This document shows positions 51,577-60,040 of a stretch of DNA of 64,000 nt, piece by piece (within the stretch, counting starts at the first letter, position 1; each line of letters starts with the position of its first letter). Under the pieces are notes generated by a model. The model saw nothing but the letters and a program-made list of their open reading frames with translations. It ran no database searches and was not told the origin of the DNA. A program made the translations under genes and the position numbers. Origin of the DNA: JAJKJG01 sp036389455 (GTDB taxonomy: Bacteria > Pseudomonadota > Alphaproteobacteria > Rhizobiales > Beijerinckiaceae); the NCBI GenBank assembly GCA_036389455.1, contig DASVPW010000162.1:34596-98595 (forward strand), given 5' to 3'.

Positions 51577-52559
51577 CGAGCCGTTACCAGGGCCTTGAGG
51601 AACCCGTCCGGCCGGTCGCGCGTCGCGTCGAGGGCGTCGCCCAGGCGCTCCAGCGGGAAGCGGTGGGTGTAGAGCGGGCGCGGGTCGAGGCGACCGGACG
51701 CGACGGCGTGGACCGCCGCGCGGATGCCCTGGACGTAGATCTTGGGGTCGCGCTCGTGGGCGTTGATGACGTCGAGGCCGCGCCAGTTCCACAGCCACAT
51801 GTTGACCTGCCGCGGCCCGTCCTGGTGATAGCCGGCGACGATCAGGCGTCCGCGCTCGCCCGTCAGCTCGCCGGCAAGGTCGAGGGGCCACTGCTTGCCG
51901 ACCGCCTCGATGACCCGGTCGCAGAAGGCGCCGCCGGTCAGCTCCTTGACCTGTCCGACGATGGCGGCGTGGTCGTCCATCGGGATCGCCTCGGCGGCCC
52001 CGAAGGCGCGGGCGACGTCGAGGGAGAACGGGCGCCGGGACACCGCGATCACCCGCGCTCCGGCATCCGTTGCGAGCCGGGTCAGGATCGCGCCCAAAAA
52101 GCCGATGCCGACGATCGCGACGGTCTGCCCCGCCTCGATCCCGCTGCGCGCAAAGATGTTCATTGCGCAGCCGAGCGGCTCGCCCGGGAACGGCTGTCCG
52201 GCGAGGGCCTCCGGGAGCGGCACGACGGCGTCCGCATCGGCGAGGTCGTACTCGGCATAGGCATGGTAAGAGAGCGCCGCGACCCGCTGGCCTGGCTCGA
52301 GCCCCTCGACCCCGTCCCCGACGGCATCGACCGTGCCCCAGCCCTCGTGCCCGAGCGCCCCGGGATCGGTCGGAAATTTCATCCACTCCGGCCCGGCCCA
52401 CGGCGTGAGGTTCGAGGCACAGACCCCGCAGCCCTCGATCCGCACCCGCACCTGGCCCGGGCCGGGCTTTGGCCGCGCGACCGCCTCGACCCGCGCCTGC
52501 CCGGGCCCGGACAGCACCGCGGCCCGCATCGTTCCGTTCGCGGCGGTCATTCGGCTCAT
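51573..52559 (-). CDS. Zinc-binding MDR alcohol dehydrogenase family protein
   Basis: A 328-residue medium-chain dehydrogenase: GCGVCASN holds the catalytic-zinc Cys, GHEGWGTV the Glu/His ligand, and AIVGIGFLGAILTRLA the cofactor fold. The usual structural-zinc Cys cluster is not seen, as in the sorbitol/threonine-type subset. It precedes the Gfo/Idh/MocA gene in a two-gene operon, which may oxidise a polyol in two steps. Confidence 0.87.
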   Translation of the reverse strand: MSRMTAANGTMRAAVLSGPGQARVEAVARPKPGPGQVRVRIEGCGVCASNLTPWAGPEWMKFPTDPGALGHEGWGTVDAVGDGVEGLEPGQRVAALSYHAYAEYDLADADAVVPLPEALAGQPFPGEPLGCAMNIFARSGIEAGQTVAIVGIGFLGAILTRLATDAGARVIAVSRRPFSLDVARAFGAAEAIPMDDHAAIVGQVKELTGGAFCDRVIEAVGKQWPLDLAGELTGERGRLIVAGYHQDGPRQVNMWLWNWRGLDVINAHERDPKIYVQGIRAAVHAVASGRLDPRPLYTHRFPLERLGDALDATRDRPDGFLKALVTAR

Positions 52560-52778
52560 GACGACCCTTCAGGCGCAGACGGGCGTGTCGCTGCCCGACC
52601 CTCGGCGATTCCGCAAGCTCTCGGCAAGAAAGCATCACTTGTTATTTTTGCTGTCGCCAACGCGGTCATCCGCTCTGGTAAGTTCGACTCCACGCCGGTA
52701 AGCTCATGGCGAGGACAACAGCGTCTCCCGCGGGGTTTTCGAACGGGGGCGCTGCGAGAGAGAGCGGGCGGCGTTCAA

Positions 52779-54242
52779 ATGGCAAATCCTTGGAGCATGC
52801 TGAAGGGGTCCCAGCCGAGAAATTCTCAGGACCCGCGGGGGAATGGACGGCAAGCGGCCGGTCCGCAGGCCGGCGACGGGCAGATCGTCGCCCTGAAGGA
52901 AGATCCGAAGTCCGCGCTCGGCGCGATCGGCATGCAGGACGAGATGATCCGGGCCCGGATCAGCCAGATGCTCGAGCGCCTGGACGACGTGGCGAGCCTG
53001 AAGAGCGAGTTCGAGACCCTCGTCGATCCGCTCGCCTCGTTCGCGGCCGAATATCCCCAGCTGAAGGCCAAGCTGCTCGACACGGAGGCGATGCTGGTCC
53101 GGGAGCGCGAGGGGAACGCGTCGCTCGCCCAGCAGATCAGGCACGCCAACGCCGAGAAGGCGAAGCTCCAGGACCAGATCGCGTCGCTCGGCTCGCAGAA
53201 CCAGGAGCTCAGGGAGCTCGCGAAGGCGCAGGAGGCCGCGGTCGGCGCGCTGCGCCGCGACCTCAGGGAGAAGGAGATCGTCGCCGCCAACCTGGAGCGG
53301 CAGGTGAAGGCGGAAGCGGAACGGGCGGACGCGCTCGCCGAGGAAACCGCCGCGCTCCGGGAGGAGGTCGTCTCGTACGAGGCCAACGCCGCCCGCCTCG
53401 AGCGGGACCTCACCGAGGCCCGGCAGTCGGCCGAGATGCTGGAGCACGATAACCGGACCTTGCGCAACGGCAGCGCCGAGCAGACGAACCGGCTCGCCGC
53501 GGTCGAGTCCGCGCACGGGGACCTGGAGCGGGAGCTCGAGGCCGCCCGGCAGCAGATCACCGAGCTCGAGGCGAAGCTGAAGGCGGAGCAGAGCCTCAGG
53601 CACCGGCTGGAGGCGCTGGGCGAGAGCGAGCGCGCGACGGCCCGGACGAACGCCGCGAACCTCGAGCTGAAGATGCAGGGGCTGACCTCGCGGCTCGCGG
53701 TTACCGAGAAGCTCCTGGGCTCCACCCGGGACCAGCTCCGCGAGAAGAGCGAGGAATTCAAGTCGGCCGAAAGGACCGCGCGGGAGGCCCTCGTCCAGAA
53801 GAACAGCTACGAGCGCCGCCTCGAATCCTTGCAGGCCGAGGTCGCCAGGCTGTCGGCGGCATCGGAGGAAGCGCATCGGAACGGCACCGATCTCGCCGAC
53901 CGGTGCGAGACGCTGTCGAAGGAGCTCGAGGCGAAGGATGCCGCGATCGCCAAGGCCGAGCACCGCACGCAGATGCTGCTCGACCGGATCGACCAGCTGA
54001 CTCGGGAATTCGATTCCGAGCGTCAGGCCCTCGACGCCCGCAACGCGGCGCTGACCGAAGAGCTGCAGCGAGAGAAGTCCGAGCGGGCGATCGCCCAGGG
54101 CGCCCTGGAAATGGCGCGCAGGTCCCGCGTCGAGATCCACCGGGAATTCCTGAAGATCAAGAAGCTGCGCCCGGGCGTCCCCGAAGCCGAGGACGAGGGC
54201 GAGGGTGAGAGCGAGGGCGCCGTCAAGCGGGACACGCTCTGA
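52779..54242 (+). CDS. Long coiled-coil protein of unknown function
   Basis: A 487-residue protein that is coiled-coil from about residue 75 to 465 (dense Glu/Lys/Leu/Ala heptads such as LEAARQQITELEAKLKAEQS), with a short N-terminal head (MANPWSMLKGSQPRN) and an acidic tail (AEDEGEGESEGAV). There are no enzymatic motifs, no signal peptide and no membrane helix. The architecture (head, long coil, tail) is like bacterial intermediate-filament-like proteins such as crescentin, but I see no convincing sequence match. Other coiled-coil proteins lie just downstream. Confidence 0.72.
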   Translation: MANPWSMLKGSQPRNSQDPRGNGRQAAGPQAGDGQIVALKEDPKSALGAIGMQDEMIRARISQMLERLDDVASLKSEFETLVDPLASFAAEYPQLKAKLLDTEAMLVREREGNASLAQQIRHANAEKAKLQDQIASLGSQNQELRELAKAQEAAVGALRRDLREKEIVAANLERQVKAEAERADALAEETAALREEVVSYEANAARLERDLTEARQSAEMLEHDNRTLRNGSAEQTNRLAAVESAHGDLERELEAARQQITELEAKLKAEQSLRHRLEALGESERATARTNAANLELKMQGLTSRLAVTEKLLGSTRDQLREKSEEFKSAERTAREALVQKNSYERRLESLQAEVARLSAASEEAHRNGTDLADRCETLSKELEAKDAAIAKAEHRTQMLLDRIDQLTREFDSERQALDARNAALTEELQREKSERAIAQGALEMARRSRVEIHREFLKIKKLRPGVPEAEDEGEGESEGAVKRDTL

Positions 54243-54422
54243 TCGCTCCCGCGCGCCGGCTGTCCGGCGCGCAGATGCATTCCCTGCGCTGACACCGATT
54301 CGCGAGCGGCGCCCGCCGGAACGCTTGCGCCGGACCGCCTTAACGGTCGATTTACCATGTTGTCCTTAACTCGCAGTGCGACCGCCACGCTTCCCGATTC
54401 ACACCTGACCGACGGGCCATGC

Positions 54423-54683
54423 ATGCAAGCCGACCGGGGCAACGTGCTCAGCTTTCCGAAACCCGTCGGGAAAACGGGCGCCGATGCCGGCGTCGCCGCC
54501 GTGATCACGGCGCTCGAAAGCCAGCTCACCCTCGCTCGCCAGGGCAAGCTGCGCTCGATCGCGCTCGCCTCGATCTCGGCGGACGGGACCGCGATCCGGA
54601 CCGGATGCTCCTGCGCCCAGGACGACGTCCCGAGCCTGACCGGGATCCTGACCCTCCTGGCCGAAGACATCGCACGCGCCTGA
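54423..54683 (+). CDS. Small hypothetical protein, 86 residues
   Basis: A short alpha/beta-looking protein (NVLSFPKPVGKTG, GVAAVITALESQLTLARQGKLRSIALASISADGT, then TGCSC). An in-frame ATG at 54357 would extend it by 22 residues. The family is one I have seen around cell-surface genes in related bacteria but cannot name. Function unknown. Confidence 0.55.
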   Translation: MQADRGNVLSFPKPVGKTGADAGVAAVITALESQLTLARQGKLRSIALASISADGTAIRTGCSCAQDDVPSLTGILTLLAEDIARA

Positions 54684-54714
54684 GAGCCCCCGCGCAGGAG
54701 CGGGCCGCCGCGCC

Positions 54715-55164
54715 TCAGGACTGACGGTGCGTCGCGATCTGGATGACCGGGGTCTTGCTCTCCGGCTGACCGTCCACCGCCAAGCCCAAGGGGAACTCCT
54801 CGAGGATCAGGTCGTGGATGCGGTCGAGCCACTGCTGCAGCTCGGCGATCCGGGCCTCGGCATGGGCGGCGCGGATCTCGGCGGCCTGGGCCCGGGCTTC
54901 GGCGGATCTGATCCGCGCCGACGCGAGGTCGAGCTCCTCCTCGACCCGGCTCGCCAAGGCGTCCTTGCGCTCCTGCAGCTCCTGGTTCCGCTGCTCGGTC
55001 TGACGCGCGGCCTCGGCCGCCTCGCGCAGCCGCGTGAGGGCCCATCCGACATCCCGCTCGCGCTTTTGCCCCCCGCCGGCGCTTCCCGCCGCGTCGGGCG
55101 GCGCGATGCTGCGGCGGAAGGCCTCGAGCTGCTCCAGTGGCCGCAAAGGTTCTCTCTCGCTCAT
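54715..55164 (-). CDS. Coiled-coil hypothetical protein, paralogue A
   Basis: A 149-residue protein: a charged N-terminus, a coiled-coil of Ala/Glu/Arg heptads (about residues 50-115), and the closing motif ELQQWLDRIHDLILEEFPLGL. Its neighbour at 55269-55892 has the same layout and ELEQWLRRIDDLVMAEFAYFE at the same place, so the two are tandem paralogues. Confidence 0.65.
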   Translation of the reverse strand: MSEREPLRPLEQLEAFRRSIAPPDAAGSAGGGQKRERDVGWALTRLREAAEAARQTEQRNQELQERKDALASRVEEELDLASARIRSAEARAQAAEIRAAHAEARIAELQQWLDRIHDLILEEFPLGLAVDGQPESKTPVIQIATHRQS

Positions 55165-55268
55165 TCGTGGCCCCGCCTCACGCAAGCCGCTTCTCGACTC
55201 CGTTCCAGAGCAAGCTGCGCCAAAATGGTATCGTCGTTCCTAGGAAGAGTCACCCCGGGCCCGTCCCC

Positions 55269-55892
55269 TCAGGAGCCCGGCGGAGACAAGGTCCGCCTCA
55301 GCCGCACCAGGGCGGATCCGACGCCTGACAAGGCCGCCCGGCCGCCCGGCTCCGGCGCCTCCTGGGCCGCGCCGCCCGCACGAGCCGCCTCGCCCGGCAC
55401 GGCGCTCCGGCTCGCGTCCGGCGGCTCGCCCGGCGCATGGGGGGCGCCCTGCCGCGGAAGCAGGGCTTCGATCTCGGCCGGGCCCATGCTCAGCTCGGGC
55501 GAGCCCGGCCCCTCGAAATAGGCGAACTCCGCCATCACGAGGTCGTCGATGCGCCTCAGCCACTGCTCGAGCTCCTGGACCTGGGCTTCCGCCGCGTCAG
55601 CCCGGCGCTCCGCGCTCGCGGCCCGCGCCTCCGCGGCCTCAACGCGGGCTTTCGCCGCCCTCAGCTCCTTGGCGCCCTGCTGGGCCTCGGCCTGCAATGC
55701 CGCGATCAGCTCGCCCGCGCGCTCCTGGGTCCGCCGGCTGGCGAGCGCCGCCCTCCGGGCGAGCCCGAGCACGACCGCCGGGTCGCCGCGGCCCTGCCGG
55801 CCGGCGTCCCGCGGCGTCCTTGCCGCACGATTCCAGTCCTGCTGCTCCGAGGAGGCGTCCGAGCGACCCTCACCCCTACTCGCGTCGGCCAC
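55269..55892 (-). CDS. Coiled-coil hypothetical protein, paralogue B
   Basis: A 207-residue protein starting at GTG 55892 (GGAG eight bases upstream). A Gln/Arg-rich start, a coiled coil (KARVEAAEARAASAERRADAAEAQVQELEQWL), then the shared WLxRIxDL motif and a longer Pro/Ala-rich tail. It lies head-to-tail with paralogue A on the same strand. Confidence 0.62.
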   Translation of the reverse strand: MADASRGEGRSDASSEQQDWNRAARTPRDAGRQGRGDPAVVLGLARRAALASRRTQERAGELIAALQAEAQQGAKELRAAKARVEAAEARAASAERRADAAEAQVQELEQWLRRIDDLVMAEFAYFEGPGSPELSMGPAEIEALLPRQGAPHAPGEPPDASRSAVPGEAARAGGAAQEAPEPGGRAALSGVGSALVRLRRTLSPPGS

Positions 55893-55939
55893 GCCCAGAT
55901 CTCCGACCGGTTACTGAACCGTTACAGGCGCCCAGCTTA

Positions 55940-57592
55940 TCAGGGTTCGACCGTTGCGCCAGCCTCCCGATGGCCGCCGACACGGGGAGGTCGGGCGCAG
56001 CGCGCGAAGACGTGGGTTTTCCCCTCGCTCGTTGCCGTGAGACGGTCGCCCGCCAGCTTGAGCCGGACGCTCGAGGTCCACGACGCGCCGTCCTTCGTGC
56101 ACCGCATCGCCACGTCCCAGGAGCCCGCGCGGGCCGTTTTCCGGTCGAAAACGCAGCTGGCCTTCCCGGCCCGCGAGCCATGGGCATCGAGGACGAGCGG
56201 AACGGCGCGGTCTCGCCGATCCGGCGCCGGACAGGCGTTCGGCCACCAGGTGCCGACGAGCGCGTCCGGACGGGGGGCCGGCTTGCGCTCGGAACCCGGG
56301 TCGGAATGCGGTCTCGCCGCGAGCTTGCCCGGCAGGGGCGCCTCGACGGCCGGGCGGCGGGGGGCCGCTCCGGTCGAGGGCACCCCGTCGCCGGACGAAC
56401 GAACGGCGTCCCCCGGGACTTCGCGCGTCGCCCGCCGGCCCAAGGCGGGAGGGCGCACGGGAGGATCAAGGCCGGCGGCCGGCACCGGTGGACGGGACGG
56501 GTCACTCGCCGGCGCGGCCGGCTCCGCCTTCTCGACACGCCCCGGAGACGGGCCGGCGGTCGACGACGGCGGACGGGACGGGTCACCCGCCGGCGTGGCC
56601 GGCTCCGCCTTCTCGACACGGCCTGGAGACGGGCCGGCGGCCGGCGACGGCGGACGGGACGGGTCACTCGCCGGCGCGGCCGGCTCCGCCTTCTCGACAC
56701 GGCCCGGAGACGGGCCGGCGGTTGGCGACGGCGGACGGGACGGGTCGACCCTCGCCGGCGCGGCCGGTTCCGCCTTCTCGAGCCGGCCCGGAGACGGGCC
56801 GGCGGACGGCGACTGCGGACGGGACGGGTCGACCCTCGCCGGCGCGGCCGGTTGCGCCTTCTCCGAAGACGGGATGGCAACCGGCGATGACGGCGGGTTG
56901 ACTGCCGGCGCAGCCGGTTCCGCCTTCTCGACCCGGCCTGGGGGCGGGTCGCCCACCGGGCGTGGTGTCCCACGATCCCCTTCCCAGGCCGGCGACAGCA
57001 GAAGCGCGAGAAGCACAATTGCCGCGACCGCGGTCAGCTTGGCCGGCAGGCGGCTGCCTCGGCTCTCCGCCCGGACGGCGTCGGCCGCGGGCACATCGCT
57101 CCGGGCTGCCGCGTCCTTTCTCTGTGCCTCGACCGCAGCGGACGTTGCGCTTCGGGCCGCCTCGGTCCTTGTCTGCGTTTCTCTCCCGACCACGGGCGGT
57201 TCGTTCCTGACCGCCACATCCTCTCTCTGGGCCTCGCTCCCGGCCGGTGCCGGCGTTGCGCTCCCGACCGCCTCGGTGCCTGTCTGCGCCTTGCCCTCGG
57301 CTGCGGGCGCATCGCTCCGGACCGCCGCGTCCTCTCTCCGTGCCTCGCTCTCGGCCGGTGCCGGCGTTGCGCTCCCGACCGCCTCGGCCTCTGTCTGCGC
57401 CTTGCCCTTGGCCGGCGCGGGCGGTGGAAGGCTGTCGCCGGGATTTTCGGACCTGTCGATCATTGACGCATGCGTGTCCCACAATTCCGCGAGAATGAGC
57501 CAATCGACCCGGAACGGGCCGCTCGCCGCGTCCGCCTTGGCGCGGCATTCGGCGGCATGCCTCCGGTACTCTTCGGCGCTCTCGTCGGACAT
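55940..57592 (-). CDS. Single-pass membrane protein with Pro/Ala/Glu repeat stalk
   Basis: A 550-residue protein. Residues ~5-45 are EEYRRHAAECRAKADAASG with FRVDWLILAELWDTHA, a small helical domain common in Hyphomicrobiales. Residues ~65-195 hold three degenerate ~37-residue units (KAQTEAEAVGSATPAPA style). A membrane helix follows (LTAVAAIVLLALLLSPA). The outside part begins with at least five 27-28-residue repeats (SPGRVEKAEPAAPA, DPSRPPSP) and ends with a globular domain (LVGTWWPNACPAPDRRD to HVFARC) with four Cys. Start ATG 57592; an ATG at 57670 is less likely. Probably a periplasm-spanning stalk; function unknown. Confidence 0.65.
   Translation of the reverse strand: MSDESAEEYRRHAAECRAKADAASGPFRVDWLILAELWDTHASMIDRSENPGDSLPPPAPAKGKAQTEAEAVGSATPAPAESEARREDAAVRSDAPAAEGKAQTGTEAVGSATPAPAGSEAQREDVAVRNEPPVVGRETQTRTEAARSATSAAVEAQRKDAAARSDVPAADAVRAESRGSRLPAKLTAVAAIVLLALLLSPAWEGDRGTPRPVGDPPPGRVEKAEPAAPAVNPPSSPVAIPSSEKAQPAAPARVDPSRPQSPSAGPSPGRLEKAEPAAPARVDPSRPPSPTAGPSPGRVEKAEPAAPASDPSRPPSPAAGPSPGRVEKAEPATPAGDPSRPPSSTAGPSPGRVEKAEPAAPASDPSRPPVPAAGLDPPVRPPALGRRATREVPGDAVRSSGDGVPSTGAAPRRPAVEAPLPGKLAARPHSDPGSERKPAPRPDALVGTWWPNACPAPDRRDRAVPLVLDAHGSRAGKASCVFDRKTARAGSWDVAMRCTKDGASWTSSVRLKLAGDRLTATSEGKTHVFARCARPPRVGGHREAGATVEP
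56490..56960. repeat. Tandem repeats of 81-84 bp inside the stalk gene
   Basis: Unit starts (GGACGGGACGGGTC) lie at 56490, 56571, 56652, 56733 and 56817, giving periods of 81, 81, 81 and 84 bases, then a degenerate unit to about 56960. Each unit encodes the 27- or 28-residue repeat, so copy-number change would keep the frame. Confidence 0.9.
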
Positions 57593-57824
57593 CGAACTCG
57601 GACGCTGGCGTTTCCTTGCGCGAGACGCCGCGATCTTGGCACAAACCGTCCGCCACGCCGAATCACTCAAGGAAGGCGCGCGGTCAAACCCTGCGGCAGG
57701 CGCATGCGCGGGCTTTCAATCTGGAAGAGACTTGCTGTCCCCGCATGGGTGCGGCCCGCGAAGCACGCCGCGACCGACCGGACGCGCCGCGCCGGCCGCC
57801 AGATCGGCTGGCCGCCGGGCGGGG

Positions 57825-58469
57825 TCAGACCCGGTAGCGGCCGTTGCGCTTGACGAGAACCGTCGTCCCGACGTCGACGCGGTTGTAGAGGTCGGCCACG
57901 TCCTCGTTCAGCATGCGGATGCAGCCCGAGGAAACCTGCTCGCCGATGCTCCACGGCTCGTTCGTGCCGTGGATGCGGAAGAGGATGTCGCGGTTGCCCT
58001 GGTAGAGGTAGAGGGCGCGGGCGCCGAGCGGGTTGTCGAGGCCGGGCTGGCGGTGGCGCGGGAGGTCGGGCTTCAGCTTCACCATGGTGGTGGTGGGGCT
58101 CCAGTTCGGCCACACGCCCTTGCGGCCGACGTAAGCCACGCCCTTCCAGGAGAAGCCCTGGCGGCCGACTCCGACGGCGTAGCGCAGGGCCGTGCCGTTG
58201 CCCTGGACGAGGTAGAGGAAGCGCTGGTCGATATCGACCACGATGGTGCCGGGGCGCTCGGGGCCGTTGTACGACACGCTCTGGCGCCGGTGCTCGGGCT
58301 TCATCCGGCTGCGGTCGACCAACGGGATCGGGAACGGCTGGTCATCCATCTGGCCGACGTACCAGCCGGCGAGGTCGTGGTCGGCCGGCAGGCTCGCCAT
58401 CTGGGTCGTGTTACAGGCGGCGAGCGGCGCCCCGGCAAGCGCCGTGAGGAAGAGGCGGCGGGAGATCAT
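57825..58469 (-). CDS. L,D-transpeptidase (YkuD), probable lipoprotein
   Basis: A 214-residue exported protein: MISRRLFLTALAGAPLAAC has an Arg-Arg pair and a lipobox (LAAC), then the YkuD domain with IDQRFLYLVQGNG, RIHGTNEPWSIGEQVSSGCIRMLNEDVADLY (catalytic HGT...SxGCIRM). It would make 3-3 peptidoglycan cross-links or attach lipoproteins. An ATG at 58502 in frame would add eleven residues. Confidence 0.92.
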   Translation of the reverse strand: MISRRLFLTALAGAPLAACNTTQMASLPADHDLAGWYVGQMDDQPFPIPLVDRSRMKPEHRRQSVSYNGPERPGTIVVDIDQRFLYLVQGNGTALRYAVGVGRQGFSWKGVAYVGRKGVWPNWSPTTTMVKLKPDLPRHRQPGLDNPLGARALYLYQGNRDILFRIHGTNEPWSIGEQVSSGCIRMLNEDVADLYNRVDVGTTVLVKRNGRYRV

Positions 58470-58712
58470 GGACTTTCGGACAAGCTTCGATTCGGATGAC
58501 ATCCCGGCTGGGTAAGGGCCGCGCGGATCAGGGCCTAGTGCAGCGAGAACACACCCCGGGAGCGTCGAACGCGCGCAAGGCCAAGCTGGCCGGCCCGGAA
58601 CCATGCCGCGAGTCGCGGCATTGACGGCCAAGTCCGGCCTTGCCGGGGCCGCCCGAAAGCCCGGAGAGCGCGGATGGACCGCCTCCGGGCAATTCCCTGC
58701 GGGTCCCGTCCC

Positions 58713-58802
58713 ATGATGCTCCAGCGCATCCTCTTCGCCGTCTATGCCCTGACGCTGATCGGGAGCTTCGGGCTGACCCTCAACGCGATCTTCAACGGCT
58801 GA
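58713..58802 (+). CDS. Small single-pass membrane protein, 29 residues
   Basis: MMLQRILFAVYALTLIGSFG continues with LTLNAIFNG and a TGA; the middle is one hydrophobic helix. It stands between the transpeptidase and the MetE-like gene. The balanced start and end of the helix, the Asn-containing C-terminus and the good third-position G/C bias suggest a real gene, but there is no clear ribosome-binding site and no recognised family. Confidence 0.5.
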   Translation: MMLQRILFAVYALTLIGSFGLTLNAIFNG

Positions 58803-58898
58803 CGCAAGGGGCTCCGGGGTCCCATGACCCGAACACACGCTTGACTTGAGCCGGCCGCCCGCCCTCTCCTCGCGGGGCGACGAGGGGGGAGGACCACC

Positions 58899-59924
58899 AT
58901 GCTTCAGACGACGCTTGCCGGCAGCCTGCCGAAGCCGAGCTGGCTCGCCGAGCCCGAGCGGCTGTGGGCGCCGTGGAAGCTTTCCGGCCCCGATCTCGAG
59001 CAGGCGAAGCTCGACGCGACCGTGCTCGCGGTGAAGCTGCAGGAGGACGCCGGCCTCGATATCGTCAGCGACGGCGAGCAGGCCCGCGTCCACTTCGTGC
59101 ACGGCTTTTTGGCGAACCTCGACGGCATCGACTTCGGCAAGCGCACGGTCATCGGCATCAGGGCCGACCGCTACAAGGCCGAGGTGCCGACCGTCGTCGG
59201 GGCGATCCGTCGCAAGGGCCCGGTGCACGCTGCGGAGGCCCGCGCCGCGCGGGCGCACGCGAGCCGCAAGCTCAAGTTCACCCTGCCGGGGCCCATGACC
59301 ATCGTCGACACCATCGCCGACGAGCACTACCGCGACCGCCGCGATCTCGCCTTCGCCTTCGCGGCGGCGCTCAACGAGGAGGCGCGCGAGCTCGAGGGCA
59401 TCGGCGTCGACGTGGTGCAGTTCGACGAGCCCGCCTTCAACGTCTACATGCGCGAGGTCGCCGACTGGGGCATCGCGGCGCTCGAAGCCGCCCGCGCCGG
59501 CCTCAAGTGCCGCACCGCCGTCCACATCTGCTACGGCTACGGCATCAAGGCCAACATCGACTGGAAGGAGACGCTCGGCTCCGAATGGCGGCAGTACGAG
59601 GAGACCTTCCCGCTCATCGCCAAGAGCACCATCGACCAGGTGTCCCTCGAGTGCCGCAACTCGCACGTGCCGATCGAGCTGATCCGGCTCTTGGAGGGCA
59701 AGGACGTGCTCGTCGGCGCGATCGACGTCGCCTCGAACATGATCGAGACGCCGGAAGAGGTCGCCGAGACGATCCGGGCGGCCCTGAAGTACGTCGCCCC
59801 CGAGAAGCTCTACCCTTGCACCAACTGCGGCATGGCGCCGATGAACCGCGACGTCGCCTACGGCAAGCTCGCGGCGCTGAGCCAAGGCGCCCACCTCGTG
59901 CGCGAGGAGCTGCGGCGGGGGTGA
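58899..59924 (+). CDS. Cobalamin-independent methionine synthase C-terminal domain-like protein (core MetE)
   Basis: A 341-residue protein covering only the MetE catalytic half: GPMTIVDTIAD, QFDEPAFNVYMREVADWG, VHICYGYG (His and Cys zinc ligands) and the distal zinc-Cys motif CTNCGMAPM. GGGAGGA precedes the ATG. Stand-alone core MetE enzymes use methyl donors other than polyglutamyl methyl-folate in several known groups (MesA-MesD); the group and donor cannot be told here, and no MesX-like partner was found in the window. Confidence 0.85.
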   Translation: MLQTTLAGSLPKPSWLAEPERLWAPWKLSGPDLEQAKLDATVLAVKLQEDAGLDIVSDGEQARVHFVHGFLANLDGIDFGKRTVIGIRADRYKAEVPTVVGAIRRKGPVHAAEARAARAHASRKLKFTLPGPMTIVDTIADEHYRDRRDLAFAFAAALNEEARELEGIGVDVVQFDEPAFNVYMREVADWGIAALEAARAGLKCRTAVHICYGYGIKANIDWKETLGSEWRQYEETFPLIAKSTIDQVSLECRNSHVPIELIRLLEGKDVLVGAIDVASNMIETPEEVAETIRAALKYVAPEKLYPCTNCGMAPMNRDVAYGKLAALSQGAHLVREELRRG

Positions 59925-59936
59925 AGGCGCGAACCC

Positions 59937-60040
59937 GTCTCCCGAAAGTGGGAGAGGGGTGAGGGACCGCTCCCTCCGCAGAAGACGACATTGCGGGGCT
60001 CCGCTCCAGCCGCCGAACCCTCACCCGGTCGCGCTCCGCG
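59937..60040. repeat. CCTCTCCCGC-family repeat, diverged copy
   Basis: CGTCTCCCGAAAGTGGGAGAGG followed by GGTGAGGGA, and at the far end CCCTCACCCGGTCGCGCTCC. It is the same plan as 26515-26622 with a different centre. It separates the convergent MetE-like and Bug genes and touches the stop codon of the latter. Confidence 0.7.

Noticed and set aside
56490..56960. CRISPR-like array in regularly spaced repeats
   Set aside because: The period is 81-84 bases with no unique spacers, and the units encode a protein repeat.
55437..58499. A 1020-residue plus-strand frame across the coiled-coil and stalk genes
   Set aside because: It runs through several better-supported minus-strand genes and its Gly/Ser/Ala repeats are the complement of the Pro/Ala repeats. 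I kept the minus-strand reading because of its membrane helix, start context and shared N-terminal motif.
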